A stretch of DNA of 50,452 nt, taken from positions 1-50,452 of the forward strand of contig NZ_JAGGDJ010000042.1 of assembly GCF_017652985.1 (NCBI RefSeq), in the 5' to 3' direction. This DNA is from Paenibacillus artemisiicola. GTDB lineage: Bacteria; Bacillota; Bacilli; Paenibacillales; Paenibacillaceae. A program made the position numbers and the translations under genes. The notes under the pieces are model-generated. The model was not told where the DNA came from and made no database searches. It saw nothing but the letters and a program-made list of their open reading frames with translations. Positions 9,374 to 18,907 of the stretch are shown here, piece by piece (position 1 is the stretch's first letter; every line of letters begins with the position of its first letter).

Positions 9374-9428
9374 GGGCTTCCTCCTTAACCTGTCGGGGAG
9401 GCGGTCGCGCCTCCCCTCGGCTGTTTAC

Positions 9429-10253
9429 CTAGTGTTTAAGATTGACGACCTCTTGCAAAATCTCGTCCGAGGTCGTGATGATCCGGGAGTTCGCCTGGAA
9501 GCCGCGCTGCGCGACGATCATTTCGGTAAACTCGGACGTCAGATCGACGTTCGACATTTCCAGCTGCCCGGCGATGATGGCGCCCGTGCCGGCTTCGGGA
9601 TCGTTCGCCGTCGTCAGCGTCACTTCGCCGTCCACGTTCGCGTTCGGCGTCATGCGGTACAGGTTGCCGCCGATTTTCTCCAAGCCGTTCGGGTTCGTGA
9701 CTTTCACGATGCCGAGCTGGATACCGGTCGCCGTCGTCGTGCCGTCCGCGTTCACGGCGATGATGCCGCCGTCCTGCGCGATCGAAAACGCTTTGACCTC
9801 CGCGGGATCAAGGACGATCGGCGCGCCGTTGGAATCGAGGACGAACATGCCGTCGCCGTTCACCATTTGGCCGGCCGCGTCGACCTTGAAGTCGCCCGCG
9901 CGGGTCAAGTAAGGCGTTCCGCCGTCGGCGTTAGGCGCTACCGCGAAGAATCCGTCGCCGTCGATGCGCACGTCCGTCGGCACGTTGGTCGTCATCGCGC
10001 TGCCCGGCGTATGGATCGTGTCGATCGAGGCGATGGCCACGCCGAGTCCGACCTGCTTCGCGTTCACGCCGCCGGTGGTGCCTTCCTCCGGACGCGTGAC
10101 GCCGGAGACCGTCTGGCTCAAAATATCCTTGAACATGACGCGGCCCGCCTTGAAGCCGACCGTATTCACGTTCGCGATGTTGTTGCCGATAACGTCCAGC
10201 TTCGTTTGGAACCCTCGCATGCCGGATACGCCGGAGTACATAGATCTTAACAT
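9429..10253 (-). CDS. flgE: Flagellar hook protein (FlgE, short form formerly called FlgG in Bacillus)
   Basis: This 274-residue protein polymerises into the flagellar hook outside the cell. It has the N-terminal rod/hook signature MLRSMYSGVSGMRGFQTKLD with NNIANVNTVGFKAGRV. A middle D1-type region contains IDGDGFFAV. The C-terminal signature is LTSEFTEMIVAQRGFQANSR. Both ends are coiled-coil-like. In Bacillus the gene at this place was first named flgG and later shown to encode the hook, so hook is the better call. A distal rod FlgG role is the alternative. A 123-bp spacer separates it from the upstream gene. Confidence 0.88.
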   Translation of the reverse strand: MLRSMYSGVSGMRGFQTKLDVIGNNIANVNTVGFKAGRVMFKDILSQTVSGVTRPEEGTTGGVNAKQVGLGVAIASIDTIHTPGSAMTTNVPTDVRIDGDGFFAVAPNADGGTPYLTRAGDFKVDAAGQMVNGDGMFVLDSNGAPIVLDPAEVKAFSIAQDGGIIAVNADGTTTATGIQLGIVKVTNPNGLEKIGGNLYRMTPNANVDGEVTLTTANDPEAGTGAIIAGQLEMSNVDLTSEFTEMIVAQRGFQANSRIITTSDEILQEVVNLKH

Positions 10254-10376
10254 TCGATGGACAACCTCCCACGGGTTATAAGTCGATTCGGAATTGCGTC
10301 GTGCGGGCGAATCGTTCGTTCGGGCCGCTTCCTTCGATCCGCGGCCCGCGGCTTCCTGGCTGCAGGTCCGGCCGCT

Positions 10377-10751
10377 TTACGAAACGATGACCGCGCTGTC
10401 GATCTGGGTGAACACGTTGCCTTGCATGGAGTTGCCGTCCATGGCCGTCACGACGGTCCGGCTGGGAACGTTGACGATCATGGCGATGTCCCGGTACACG
10501 ACCAGCGAATCCTTCGCGCCTTTGGCGGCGGCCTGGTCGATGGCTTGGCCGATCTTGGTCAACGCGTCCGGCTTGAGCGTGATGCCCCGCTGGGCGATGC
10601 GCTGTTCGGCGTGGTGGCTGAAATTCAGGACGGTGCGGTCCAGCACGTCTTTAAATGAAGCGTTGCCCGCCGCGCCGTCGGTTTGCGCCGGCTTGCGTAT
10701 CGGCGCCCCGGCCGTCAAGCGCAAATGGCCGATTTTCATGACGTCATCCAT
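10377..10751 (-). CDS. Flagellar operon protein of the TIGR02530 family
   Basis: A small protein found only inside flagellar operons of Gram-positive bacteria. Its exact role is not established. The start at 10751 (MDDVMKIGHLRL) overlaps the flgD stop (ATGGATGA) and gives 124 residues. The family block SFKDVLDRTVLNFSHHAEQR and DSLVVYRDIAMIVNVPSRTV are recognisable. The open frame extends ten codons upstream inside flgD but without reason to prefer it. It follows flgD and precedes the hook gene, so a hook-assembly role is a fair inference. Confidence 0.85.
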   Translation of the reverse strand: MDDVMKIGHLRLTAGAPIRKPAQTDGAAGNASFKDVLDRTVLNFSHHAEQRIAQRGITLKPDALTKIGQAIDQAAAKGAKDSLVVYRDIAMIVNVPSRTVVTAMDGNSMQGNVFTQIDSAVIVS

Positions 10752-11235
10752 TCGCGGCTTCACCGCCTTCGTCGCCGCCATCGCTTCCGTTGCCGGCTCC
10801 GCTAGCGTCGCCGATCGATACGATGTCGTCGAGGCTGATGTCGGCGTCGCCGACGCGCGCGTACTGCGCGTGGTCCTTGATGACGATGGAGTCGACGATG
10901 CCGTTCTTCGGAATCATCTCGCCCGTGTCCGAGTAGTCGTACCATTCGACGTTCTTGCCGATCATCGAGGAGGCCATCCCCAGATTCTGGCGAAGCGCCG
11001 AAAGCTGGTCCGCCATGTTCACGAGCTGCTCGACCGATGTGAACTGCGCCATCTGCGCGATGAAATCCTTATCCTGCAGCGGCTGCATCGGGTCTTGGTT
11101 CTGCAGCTGCGTTACGAGGATTTTCAAGAAATCGTCTTTGCCCAACGATTCGTCCGCCGGCTTGTTCGCCGCCTTCTGCACGTTGCTCGATCTGTAATAA
11201 GGCCACACATTGGTGGTGGATACGCGATCTCCCAT
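10744..11235 (-). CDS. flgD: Flagellar hook assembly cap FlgD
   Basis: FlgD caps the growing hook and is needed for its polymerisation. The 163-residue protein has the N-terminal FlgD domain LGKDDFLKILVTQLQNQDPM and DFIAQMAQFTSVEQL (about residues 30-80), then a short domain and a Gly/Glu-rich tail. It lacks the long C-terminal tudor/FN3 region of enterobacterial FlgD, which is normal in Bacillota. It lies downstream of fliK. Confidence 0.94.
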   Translation of the reverse strand: MGDRVSTTNVWPYYRSSNVQKAANKPADESLGKDDFLKILVTQLQNQDPMQPLQDKDFIAQMAQFTSVEQLVNMADQLSALRQNLGMASSMIGKNVEWYDYSDTGEMIPKNGIVDSIVIKDHAQYARVGDADISLDDIVSIGDASGAGNGSDGGDEGGEAANG

Positions 11236-11293
11236 TGGTTCCCGTCACCTCCGTTCCTTGGAGTTGGCGCTAAGCGCTGCTTGTCAGCGGATA

Positions 11294-12688
11294 TTAAGCG
11301 ATCGTATGGATGCCTCTTCCGAGGCCCAAGTCCCGGTCGACCGCTTGCTGCGTCGTGACGGCTTCGAGGTCGGACGAAAAGTCGATCTCGTCGATGGTCT
11401 CGCCGCGGGACTTATTCCGCTTCGATGCTTCGTGTTCCTGGCCTTGATGGCCTTGGCGTTGTTGGAACGGATTGCCGCCCTGTACCGCCGACTGCGAGAC
11501 GACCAGCTTATCGACCTGCAAGCCTTGCGATTGCAGCGCGGAGCGCAGCTGAGCCAGCTGGGTTTCCAGCATGTCCTTCGCCGTCGCGGTATCCGTGACG
11601 AACTGCGCGGTCAGCGTGCCGTTATGCACGGAAATATTCACGTTGACTTGGCCCAGATGCTCCGGAAACAGCGTCAGCTGCGCTTGGGAAGAGCCGTTCT
11701 CGCCCGCGGTCACGTTGAACTGCTTCACGACGAGTCCTTGAATCGTCGCCGCGAACTGTTGAACCGGTACCTGCTGCGAGACGACCGTCTTCGGAAGCGC
11801 CGCGGTCATTCGCGGCAGCTCGAAGGCCGTGCCGGCAGGCAGCGTGGCCGAATCAGGCGCTTCCGGAACCGCATCGGCAAGTGCATCAGCAGCAATGTCG
11901 TCCTCCGGCTTCCGCGACGCGTCCAGCACGCTCGCATGGAGCATGCGATGCGCCATGCGCTGAAGATGGACGCTGGCTTGCGGCGCGGCGTTCCGCGACG
12001 TCGTCGTCAGCGCGCGGACCAGGTCGGCCGGTTCCGCGACGGTTGCTCCGTTATCCGCGGACCGCGAGGCGGCCGTGGCATCCGCCTTCGGCGACTTGCC
12101 GCCGAGCAGCGCTTCGAGCTCCGTCAGTTCCTTGCCGATCAGCGCCAGCTGATCCCGATTCGTCGGCGCGCCGTTCGGCTGCCGAAGCAGCTCGCCGAGA
12201 TCCGTCAACGCTTCCTGCAAACCGGCTTTCAGCGCATCGCTATCCGGCGCGGCGTCAGCCGGCGTTTTCGCGGCCGGCTGCTGCGGCATCGGTATACCCG
12301 CGAGCAGGCTGAGCAAATTATCCAGCTGCTGCAGCGCATCGCCCAATTCGGCGTTCGAAGGCGCGCCTGGCGGCTCGTCGTCCGTCTTCGGCTCATCGGT
12401 CTTGCCGCCCTCGATCTCGCCCAGCTGTCGAAGCAGCGCTTCGATCGCCTTCAGGAGATCCGCGGCCGATCCATGCTCGCCGAGCGGCGAAGCCGGCGTC
12501 CCCGGCGCGTTGGCGACGCCCGACGCGGTCTCTCCGCCAGGCTGGGCGTTCGTCCCTTTCCCCGGCGCGCCGGTCATCGTCTGCGCGAAGGCCTGATTAA
12601 ACTTGGCGCCATCCGCGCCCTTCGCCGAGGGGACGTGTCCGGCTGCCGGCGCAGGCGCGGGAGAAGCCGCGGTTATCGGCATTTGCAT
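11294..12688 (-). CDS. fliK: Flagellar hook-length control protein FliK
   Basis: FliK is a secreted ruler that measures the hook and triggers the FlhB substrate switch. The 464-residue product is low-complexity and Ala/Pro/Gly-rich through about residue 330. It ends in the conserved Flg_hook domain (QLTLFPEHLGQVNVNISVHN then GTLTAQFVTDTATAKDML). The ATG at 12688 (MQMPITAA) is chosen because AGGAGG lies eight bases upstream. An in-frame GTG at 12697 abuts the ribosome binding site. A second FliK-like protein is encoded at 49213-50286. Confidence 0.93.
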   Translation of the reverse strand: MQMPITAASPAPAPAAGHVPSAKGADGAKFNQAFAQTMTGAPGKGTNAQPGGETASGVANAPGTPASPLGEHGSAADLLKAIEALLRQLGEIEGGKTDEPKTDDEPPGAPSNAELGDALQQLDNLLSLLAGIPMPQQPAAKTPADAAPDSDALKAGLQEALTDLGELLRQPNGAPTNRDQLALIGKELTELEALLGGKSPKADATAASRSADNGATVAEPADLVRALTTTSRNAAPQASVHLQRMAHRMLHASVLDASRKPEDDIAADALADAVPEAPDSATLPAGTAFELPRMTAALPKTVVSQQVPVQQFAATIQGLVVKQFNVTAGENGSSQAQLTLFPEHLGQVNVNISVHNGTLTAQFVTDTATAKDMLETQLAQLRSALQSQGLQVDKLVVSQSAVQGGNPFQQRQGHQGQEHEASKRNKSRGETIDEIDFSSDLEAVTTQQAVDRDLGLGRGIHTIA

Positions 12689-12729
12689 ATGTTTCACCTC
12701 CTTTCGACGATGGCGTAAAGGCGGTTTCC

Positions 12730-13632
12730 TTACTTGCCGACCATAAGCTTCGATACCAGCTGCGCGGTAACGGCTTTATTCGCCGTCGACATCTCCGCGA
12801 TGATTTTCGAACGGGAGGCGTCGCTTACGGCGTTCAAGATGCGCAGCACCTTGCTCGGGCTGACGTCGGCCATTTTGAGCAGCAGGTCGGCCGCGCTTTT
12901 CGGATCCATCGACGAGAACGTCGCGTTCAGCTGCGTCGCGCTCAGCACGGACTCCGATTGCGTCGAAGCGGCTTCCTGCTTCTTCACCCGCGCTTGCAGC
13001 GCCGCGATCTCGCGGTCCTTCGCCGTCTTCGAGTCCTTCAGCATGACCGCCGCGTCCGCCGCTTTCGCCGGCGTCATTTTGGCGAGCACGTTCGCCCGCT
13101 CCTCCGGCCGCATGGCGTCCAGCACGAGCACCGCTTCCGCGGTCTCCATGCTCTCCATGATAGGCGCCGCTTTGCTCGGCGTCATCGTGCCGAACATCGA
13201 AGCCAATTCGCCGATCTTGCTTTGATAAGCCGCATCGTCGAGCGCCTTGTCGGCGTTCGATTGCTTCAGCTGGTCCATCTGCTGCCGAAGATCCTTGACC
13301 GAGCCGTTCAACTTCTCGTTCTCCGCGGCCGTCTTGCTTAGCTCGGCTTCCTTCGCGGTCAGTTGCGATTGAAGCTCGGCGATCTTCGCCGTCGCGTTGG
13401 CCGACTTGACCGTCTCTTCGTCCGCCTGTCCGTCCTTCGCGGCCGGATCGGGCAGAAAGCGGCTCAAGAACGGAATGTCGTTCCCGATCTCCAGCGCCTT
13501 GTTCCGCAAATTAAAATTGAACAACGTGACGAGCACGCCGAGCAGGATGAGCGTAAACAAGATCGGCGTCACGAAAAACATGAACCGCTCCATTCCGCTG
13601 TAGCCTTGCTTCTCCATTTCCAAATCTGACAT
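12730..13632 (-). CDS. MotE-like/YlxF protein with MgtE-N domain
   Basis: A 300-residue protein encoded at the position of B. subtilis ylxF, between fliJ and fliK. It has one N-terminal transmembrane helix (about residues 17-42), then a coiled coil (about 85-140, alternating Lys/Glu/Leu). An MgtE_N/FliG-like helical repeat domain follows, with the repeated pattern MTPSKAAPIMESM, MRPEERANVLAKM, MDPKSAADLLLKM. Homologues such as MotE act as periplasmic or membrane chaperones for motor proteins; a role here is inference. The start has GGAGGG seven bases upstream. Confidence 0.85.
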   Translation of the reverse strand: MSDLEMEKQGYSGMERFMFFVTPILFTLILLGVLVTLFNFNLRNKALEIGNDIPFLSRFLPDPAAKDGQADEETVKSANATAKIAELQSQLTAKEAELSKTAAENEKLNGSVKDLRQQMDQLKQSNADKALDDAAYQSKIGELASMFGTMTPSKAAPIMESMETAEAVLVLDAMRPEERANVLAKMTPAKAADAAVMLKDSKTAKDREIAALQARVKKQEAASTQSESVLSATQLNATFSSMDPKSAADLLLKMADVSPSKVLRILNAVSDASRSKIIAEMSTANKAVTAQLVSKLMVGK

Positions 13633-13688
13633 ACTAGGTCCCTCCCTCGGGCATCGGCTCCCGATTCGCGCAAAGGCTTCCGGCCTTG

Positions 13689-14135
13689 TTAAGGCGCCGC
13701 GTACATGAAGCGTACGGAAGCGAGCTCGTCCAATTCATGCTGTTCCTTCACCGTCATCTCGGCCACGAACCGCTTATGCGCATGTTCTCTCGTCTTCAGC
13801 CATACTTTTTCGTCTACCATTCGGTCCGACAACGTCTTCCTGCCCGCGTCCACGGCCGATTCCGCCTTTTTCACGTCGCCGATTTTGCGAAGAATGCCGT
13901 CGTCCAGGTAATCGATGTACGTTTGGATCGTCATGATCTCCGAGAGCGATACCGCGGAAAGCGATGCGTGCTGCAGCTTCTCGCTCCAGACGGCGCGTTC
14001 GGATTGCAGCTGCCGGAGGCTCTGTTCTTCCTGCGTCAGCTTGCCGACGACCACGGACAGCTGCCATTCCGCCTGCGATTTCTCGCTCGTTTTCAAATCG
14101 ACGATCTTCTGGTAGGCATAGTGAAATCGAGCCAT
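13689..14135 (-). CDS. fliJ: Flagellar export chaperone FliJ
   Basis: FliJ is a coiled-coil protein that couples the FliI ATPase to the export gate. The 148-residue sequence begins MARFHYAYQKIVDLKTSEKS and is almost entirely charged, long-helix sequence, the family pattern. It lies nine bases after fliI. Sequence identity is always low in this family, so position is an important part of the call. Confidence 0.92.
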   Translation of the reverse strand: MARFHYAYQKIVDLKTSEKSQAEWQLSVVVGKLTQEEQSLRQLQSERAVWSEKLQHASLSAVSLSEIMTIQTYIDYLDDGILRKIGDVKKAESAVDAGRKTLSDRMVDEKVWLKTREHAHKRFVAEMTVKEQHELDELASVRFMYAAP

Positions 14136-14144
14136 GGATCAAGT

Positions 14145-15479
14145 TCAACTCCCGTGATGGATGTAAAATTCGTCGATCAGCCGGTCGCGCGACGCGTCGT
14201 AATCGATCTTCTCGTTCGTCTTCTGCGTCGCGTAGGACCGGATGAGATCGTTGGCTTCGATCGCCTGATCGATTTTTTCGTTCGAACCCCGCTGGTACGC
14301 CCCGATATTGATGAGGTCTTCCGAATCTCTATAAATGGCGAGCAGCCGCTTCAATTCGTTGGCGGCATCCTGCTGTTCTTCCGGCACGATTTCTTTCATG
14401 ACCCGGCTGATGGAAGCCAGAATGTCGATGGCGGGAAAATGGCCCTTGTTCGCCAGCGCCCGGCTCAGCACGATATGGCCGTCCAAGATGCCGCGGACCG
14501 CGTCCGCGATCGGTTCGTTCATATCGTCGCCGTCGACGAGCACCGTGTAGAAGGCGGTAATCGTTCCCTTCTGCCCCGTCCCGGCACGCTCCAGCAGTTT
14601 CGGCAGGGCAGCGAACACGGAGGGCGTATAACCGCGGGTCGCCGGCGGTTCGCCGATGGCCAGCCCGACTTCGCGCAGCGCCATCGCATAGCGGGTGACG
14701 GAGTCCATCATCAGCATGACGTTCATGCCGCGGTCCCGGAAATATTCCGCGATCGTCGTCGCGATCAGCGCGCCTTTGATTCGTATGAGCGCCGGCTGAT
14801 CGGACGTGGCGACGATGACGACGGAGCGCGCAAGCCCTTCCGGACCGAGGTCTTTCTCGATAAACTCAAGCACTTCGCGGCCGCGCTCGCCGATCAAGGC
14901 GATGACGTTGACGTCCGCGGACGTATTCCGGGCGACCATCCCGAGCAGCGTGCTCTTGCCGACGCCGGAACCGGCGAAGATGCCGACGCGCTGGCCTTGT
15001 CCGACGGTCAGCAGGCCGTCGATGGCGCGGACGCCGATGCTGAGCGGTTCTTTCACCCTCGGTCGCATCAGCGGATTGTTCGGCTGATTATGCGTCGAGT
15101 GGTGCGGCATACGGCTCGGAATATGGGAACCGTCAAGCGGCTGTCCCAACCCGTCCAGCACCTTGCCGAGGAGCTCGGAGCCGACCTGCACGGTGAGCGG
15201 CTTGCCCGTGCCGACGACGTCGCAGCCCGGACCGATCGATTGCAGCTCGCCGAGCGGCATCAGAATGACTTTGTTGTCGCGGAACCCGACGACCTCCGCT
15301 TTGAGCGGTTTCGACGATTTCGCGGGATAGATCAGGCACACGTCCCCGATGCTGGCATCGGGGCCTTCCGATTCGACGGTCAGTCCGATGACCTGCGTCA
15401 CCTTCCCGTTCACGCGAACGGGATCGATCGGCCGCATATGCTCGATATAGCGTTCGGCGTCCAACCGGTTAAGTTTCAT
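14145..15479 (-). CDS. fliI: Flagellum-specific ATPase FliI
   Basis: FliI is the hexameric ATPase that feeds export substrates into the flagellar type III secretion machine. The 444-residue product shows Walker A GSGVGKST at residues 170-177, IGERGREVLEFIE, and the Walker B region MNVMLMMDSVTRYAMALREV. The start at 15479 (MKLNRLDAERYIEH) lies within the end of fliH (11-base overlap), implying coupling. A frame extension to 15512 exists but duplicates fliH coding sequence. Confidence 0.97.
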   Translation of the reverse strand: MKLNRLDAERYIEHMRPIDPVRVNGKVTQVIGLTVESEGPDASIGDVCLIYPAKSSKPLKAEVVGFRDNKVILMPLGELQSIGPGCDVVGTGKPLTVQVGSELLGKVLDGLGQPLDGSHIPSRMPHHSTHNQPNNPLMRPRVKEPLSIGVRAIDGLLTVGQGQRVGIFAGSGVGKSTLLGMVARNTSADVNVIALIGERGREVLEFIEKDLGPEGLARSVVIVATSDQPALIRIKGALIATTIAEYFRDRGMNVMLMMDSVTRYAMALREVGLAIGEPPATRGYTPSVFAALPKLLERAGTGQKGTITAFYTVLVDGDDMNEPIADAVRGILDGHIVLSRALANKGHFPAIDILASISRVMKEIVPEEQQDAANELKRLLAIYRDSEDLINIGAYQRGSNEKIDQAIEANDLIRSYATQKTNEKIDYDASRDRLIDEFYIHHGS

Positions 15480-16293
15480 CGGCGCCGCCTCGCTCTTCCG
15501 CCTGCAGGGCAAGCTGGATCAGCTCGCGTTTGATTTCGGACAGCTGCGTGTCGATCCGGGCGTCGATGCTCCCGAACGAAGAGCGGATAACGCACCCGTA
15601 AGACTTGACGGACACGTCCGGAACGATCTGCAGCTCGGCTTGGGAATCGATGACGAGGGACAGCTCTTCGCGCGCGGCCTGCACGTAGGCCAATTGCTGC
15701 GGCGATACGCAGAGGGTGATTACCCCTTGCTCGCGGCGCCGTTCCAGCGCTTTGCGTATCATATCGAGCGACCACGCCGGCTCGACGGTCAGCTGCTTTT
15801 GTATGATTTTCTCGGCGATCGCCGCGCTGAGCGCGACGACGAACGGCTCGGCTTCCTGAATGATCTGTTCCTTCGTATCGTAGGACGAGTCCAGGATCGA
15901 TCTGGCTTCCGTCAGCATCGCTTCCCATTGGGCGCGCACTTCGGCTTCGGCCCGGGCCTTGCCTTCCTCGAACCCGAGCGCGTGGGCTTCGCCGCGGATG
16001 CGTTCCATCGTCTCCTCGTCCTGCAGGCGCTTTTCCAGCCACCATTGGTCGATTTGCGCGGCGGCTTCCGCGAACATCGTTTCGATCTGTTCGCCGGTCT
16101 CCTGAAGACGCTGGTTGGCGAACGCCTCGGCATCGCCGAGAATTTGGTCGCGAAGCGTGACCGTTTCGGCGCTAGGCCCGGCAGGCGCTTCTTGTTCGGC
16201 CGGTTGGACGTAGCGGTTATACCATTCAAGCCGTTTTAAATCTTCGACCGAGATGACGTTCGTCGATTTATACAACTTAGACAATGATGTCAT
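15469..16293 (-). CDS. fliH: Flagellar assembly protein FliH
   Basis: FliH binds FliI and holds it at the C-ring. The 274-residue protein has a Glu/Gln-rich coiled coil (about residues 45-125) and the C-terminal FliH/V-ATPase-E-like domain (VVALSAAIAEKIIQKQLTVE, VIRSSFGSIDARIDTQLSEI). The start overlaps the fliG stop. The ATG at 16293 sits only two bases from a GGAGGGG. A TTG at 16284 would have better spacing, so the start is uncertain by three codons. Confidence 0.93.
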   Translation of the reverse strand: MTSLSKLYKSTNVISVEDLKRLEWYNRYVQPAEQEAPAGPSAETVTLRDQILGDAEAFANQRLQETGEQIETMFAEAAAQIDQWWLEKRLQDEETMERIRGEAHALGFEEGKARAEAEVRAQWEAMLTEARSILDSSYDTKEQIIQEAEPFVVALSAAIAEKIIQKQLTVEPAWSLDMIRKALERRREQGVITLCVSPQQLAYVQAAREELSLVIDSQAELQIVPDVSVKSYGCVIRSSFGSIDARIDTQLSEIKRELIQLALQAEERGGADET

Positions 16294-17287
16294 CCCCTCC
16301 GCCGCGGGCGATGATGATCTCGCCGGACTCTTCCAGCCTGCGGATCGTCGCTACGATGCGCGTTTGCGCTTCTTCGACGTCGCGCAGCCGGACGGGACCC
16401 ATATATTCCATTTCTTCCTTGAACGTCTCCGACATGCGTTTGGACATGTTCCGGAAGATCGCTTCGCGCACTTCTTCGCTGGCGACTTTGAGCGCAAGCT
16501 GGAGATCGGCATTCTCGATGTCGCGGATGATGCGCTGAATGGAACGGTTGTCGATGTTGACGATATCCTCGAACACGAACATCCGTTTTTTGATTTCTTC
16601 GGCCAATTCGGGATCTTGGATTTCGAGCGCGTCCAGGATCGTACGCTCCGTCCCGCGGTCGACGCCGTTCAAAATTTGCACGATTGATTCAATACCGCCC
16701 GCGCTGGTGTAATCTTGGGTAACGGTCGCGGACAGCTTCTGTTCCAGCACGCGTTCCACGTAGGAAATGACCTCCGGCGACGTGCTGTCCATCAAGGCGA
16801 TGCGTCTCGCGACCTCCGCCTGCTTCTCCTGCGGCAGGGACGACAAGATTTGCGAAGACTGATCCGGCTGCAAATACGAGAGCACCAAGGCGATCGTCTG
16901 CGAGTTTTCGTTCTGGATGAAGTTCAAGATTTGGCCGGCATCCGCTTTGCGAGCGAAATCGAACGGGCGCACCTGAAGCGTCGCCGTCAGGCGGCCGATC
17001 ACTTCCATCGCTTTCTGCTCGCCGAGCGCTTTCTCCAGAATCTCGCGGGCATACGTGATGCCGCCTTGCGAAATGTATTCCTGCGCGACGCAGATCTGGT
17101 GGAATTCGTTCAAAATCGTTTCTTTGTCGAGGGTGTCGACTTTGCGCACGTTCGCGATTTCGAGCGTGAGCTGCTCGATTTCCTCTTCGCGCAAGTGCTT
17201 GAAGATTTGCGCCGATACTTCAGGACCTAGAGAAATTAGCAAAATGGCTGCTTTCTGCCGACCGCTGAAACCTTGTAATTTCGCCAT
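16277..17287 (-). CDS. fliG: Flagellar motor switch protein FliG
   Basis: FliG links the MS-ring to the C-ring and makes torque against the stator. The 336-residue product starts MAKLQGFSGRQKAAILLISL, with middle EHPQ-type segment QTIALVLSYLQPDQSSQILS. The charged C-terminal torque helix region is RSIQRIIRDIENADLQLALK. The ATG at 17287 is chosen over a GTG nine bases earlier because AGAGGTGG precedes it at suitable spacing. It ends inside the start of fliH. Confidence 0.97.
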   Translation of the reverse strand: MAKLQGFSGRQKAAILLISLGPEVSAQIFKHLREEEIEQLTLEIANVRKVDTLDKETILNEFHQICVAQEYISQGGITYAREILEKALGEQKAMEVIGRLTATLQVRPFDFARKADAGQILNFIQNENSQTIALVLSYLQPDQSSQILSSLPQEKQAEVARRIALMDSTSPEVISYVERVLEQKLSATVTQDYTSAGGIESIVQILNGVDRGTERTILDALEIQDPELAEEIKKRMFVFEDIVNIDNRSIQRIIRDIENADLQLALKVASEEVREAIFRNMSKRMSETFKEEMEYMGPVRLRDVEEAQTRIVATIRRLEESGEIIIARGGGDDIIV

Positions 17288-17298
17288 TCCGGCCACCT

Positions 17299-18864
17299 CT
17301 ATTCTTCAACGAGCCAAGTCCGGAGCAAATTCACGAACTCTTCCGGTTTGCGCTTGGCGAGCGTTTCGAGCTGCTTGCGAACTTGACTTTCGTTTTGGAC
17401 GCTATCGAGATCGATCGTCGGGTACTCGACTTTGCCCGGCGCCGCGGCCAGCTCTTCGACGAGCGCCGCTTGCTTCCTGCGGCGGACGACGACGTAGCCG
17501 AGACCGCCGATCAGCGCGAGCGCCGCGAGGCCGAGGCCGACCAGCCAGCCCGTCGACAGTCCGGAAGACGCCGCGACTCCGCCGTTGTCGATAAAACTTT
17601 GAGCCATGACCGAAACTTTTTTGTCGATCAGCGCGTCATTATTGACATCTTGTCCGGACTCGATCAACTGGGACCGAACGAGCGACGCAAGCACGTTCGT
17701 CATCTCCGTTTTCGCTTCGGCACTTAACTTTGATTTTTCTACGCCGATACTAATAGAGAGATCTTTAATGACGTACGGCCCGGACTCGATTTGAATGTTG
17801 CTCTTGTTGTAATCGTAATTGGTCGTCCGGCTGTTCTCCTCCGAGCTTCCGCCCGTGGCGGTGTCCGCCGTATAGCCCGGCACGTCGGTCGCGCCGGTGC
17901 CGGCGACGCCGCCAGCCGAGCTTCCGCCCGTCGCGGATTTGGACGAGGTCGATTCGCTTAGGACGATGCCGTTATTGTTGTTGTTTTCGAGCGGAGACAC
18001 GAGCTGCTGGTCCGATTTCTTCTTATCGAAGTTGATGGAGCTGGAGACGTTCACGACCAAATTGTCCATGCCGACCATCGGCGCCAGGAACGATTGGATC
18101 TTTTGTTTCAAGTCGTTTTCATATTTGCGCTGAATTTGATAATGCGTCTCCAGCAGATCGCCTCCGGCACCCGCGCCGCCGACATCGCCGGACGCGAGCA
18201 GTTCGCCCTCGGGACTGGAGATCGTAATGTTTTCCGGTTTGATGTTCGGGATCGACGTTTTGACGAGATTGTAGTAGCCGTCGACTTCTTTCTGCGTCGG
18301 CCGGTATCCCGGACGAAACGTGATCATGATCGACGCGGAGGCTTGCTCCTTCTCCTCCGTCGTCATGAACGGCGTCGATTCCGGCAAGTTCACGAGCACG
18401 TTCGATTTTTGCACGCCCTGCATGCCGTTCAGCAAGCGCTGGACTTCCCCGTTCAAGGCGCTCCGGTATTTCACGTCGAATTCGCGGTCCGTCGAACCGA
18501 ACATCGACGAGCTGTCGTTAAAGGATTCGAAGCCGATGGAACCGTTGCGGACGATGCCCTGGGACCCCGCCTCCACTTTCACTTTCGCGGCGTCCGCCGT
18601 CGGCACCGATATCGTCTGGCCCGCGTCGGACAGCTTATACGGAATCTTGCCGGCATCCAAATACTCCATGACCGCGGCCGCATCCGTGCTGTCGAGATCG
18701 CGGAACGCGACTTCGTAATGCGTTTTCGAAAACAGCACGGTCAACAAGATGATCGTCAGGATCAGGATCGCGGCGGACGCCCCCAGCCAAATCTTCTGTC
18801 TCTTCTCTAGTACGTTCCAATACTGAGCGACTCTCGCTCGGTATTGGGCAAATTTCTCGTTCAC
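17299..18864 (-). CDS. fliF: Flagellar MS-ring protein FliF
   Basis: FliF forms the membrane MS-ring, the base on which the flagellum assembles. The 521-residue protein has transmembrane helices at about residues 24-46 and 445-467. The YscJ-like ring-building domains lie between (EVAFRDLDSTDAAAVMEYLD, MQGVQKSNVLVNLPES). A C-terminal FliG-binding tail ends FVNLLRTWLVEE. The start is a GTG at 18864 with GAGGTGG six bases upstream. Confidence 0.97.
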   Translation of the reverse strand: MNEKFAQYRARVAQYWNVLEKRQKIWLGASAAILILTIILLTVLFSKTHYEVAFRDLDSTDAAAVMEYLDAGKIPYKLSDAGQTISVPTADAAKVKVEAGSQGIVRNGSIGFESFNDSSSMFGSTDREFDVKYRSALNGEVQRLLNGMQGVQKSNVLVNLPESTPFMTTEEKEQASASIMITFRPGYRPTQKEVDGYYNLVKTSIPNIKPENITISSPEGELLASGDVGGAGAGGDLLETHYQIQRKYENDLKQKIQSFLAPMVGMDNLVVNVSSSINFDKKKSDQQLVSPLENNNNNGIVLSESTSSKSATGGSSAGGVAGTGATDVPGYTADTATGGSSEENSRTTNYDYNKSNIQIESGPYVIKDLSISIGVEKSKLSAEAKTEMTNVLASLVRSQLIESGQDVNNDALIDKKVSVMAQSFIDNGGVAASSGLSTGWLVGLGLAALALIGGLGYVVVRRRKQAALVEELAAAPGKVEYPTIDLDSVQNESQVRKQLETLAKRKPEEFVNLLRTWLVEE

Positions 18865-18907
18865 GATTCCACCTCACTGTTAGCTTCTAATGCTGGGAAA
18901 GAGGCCA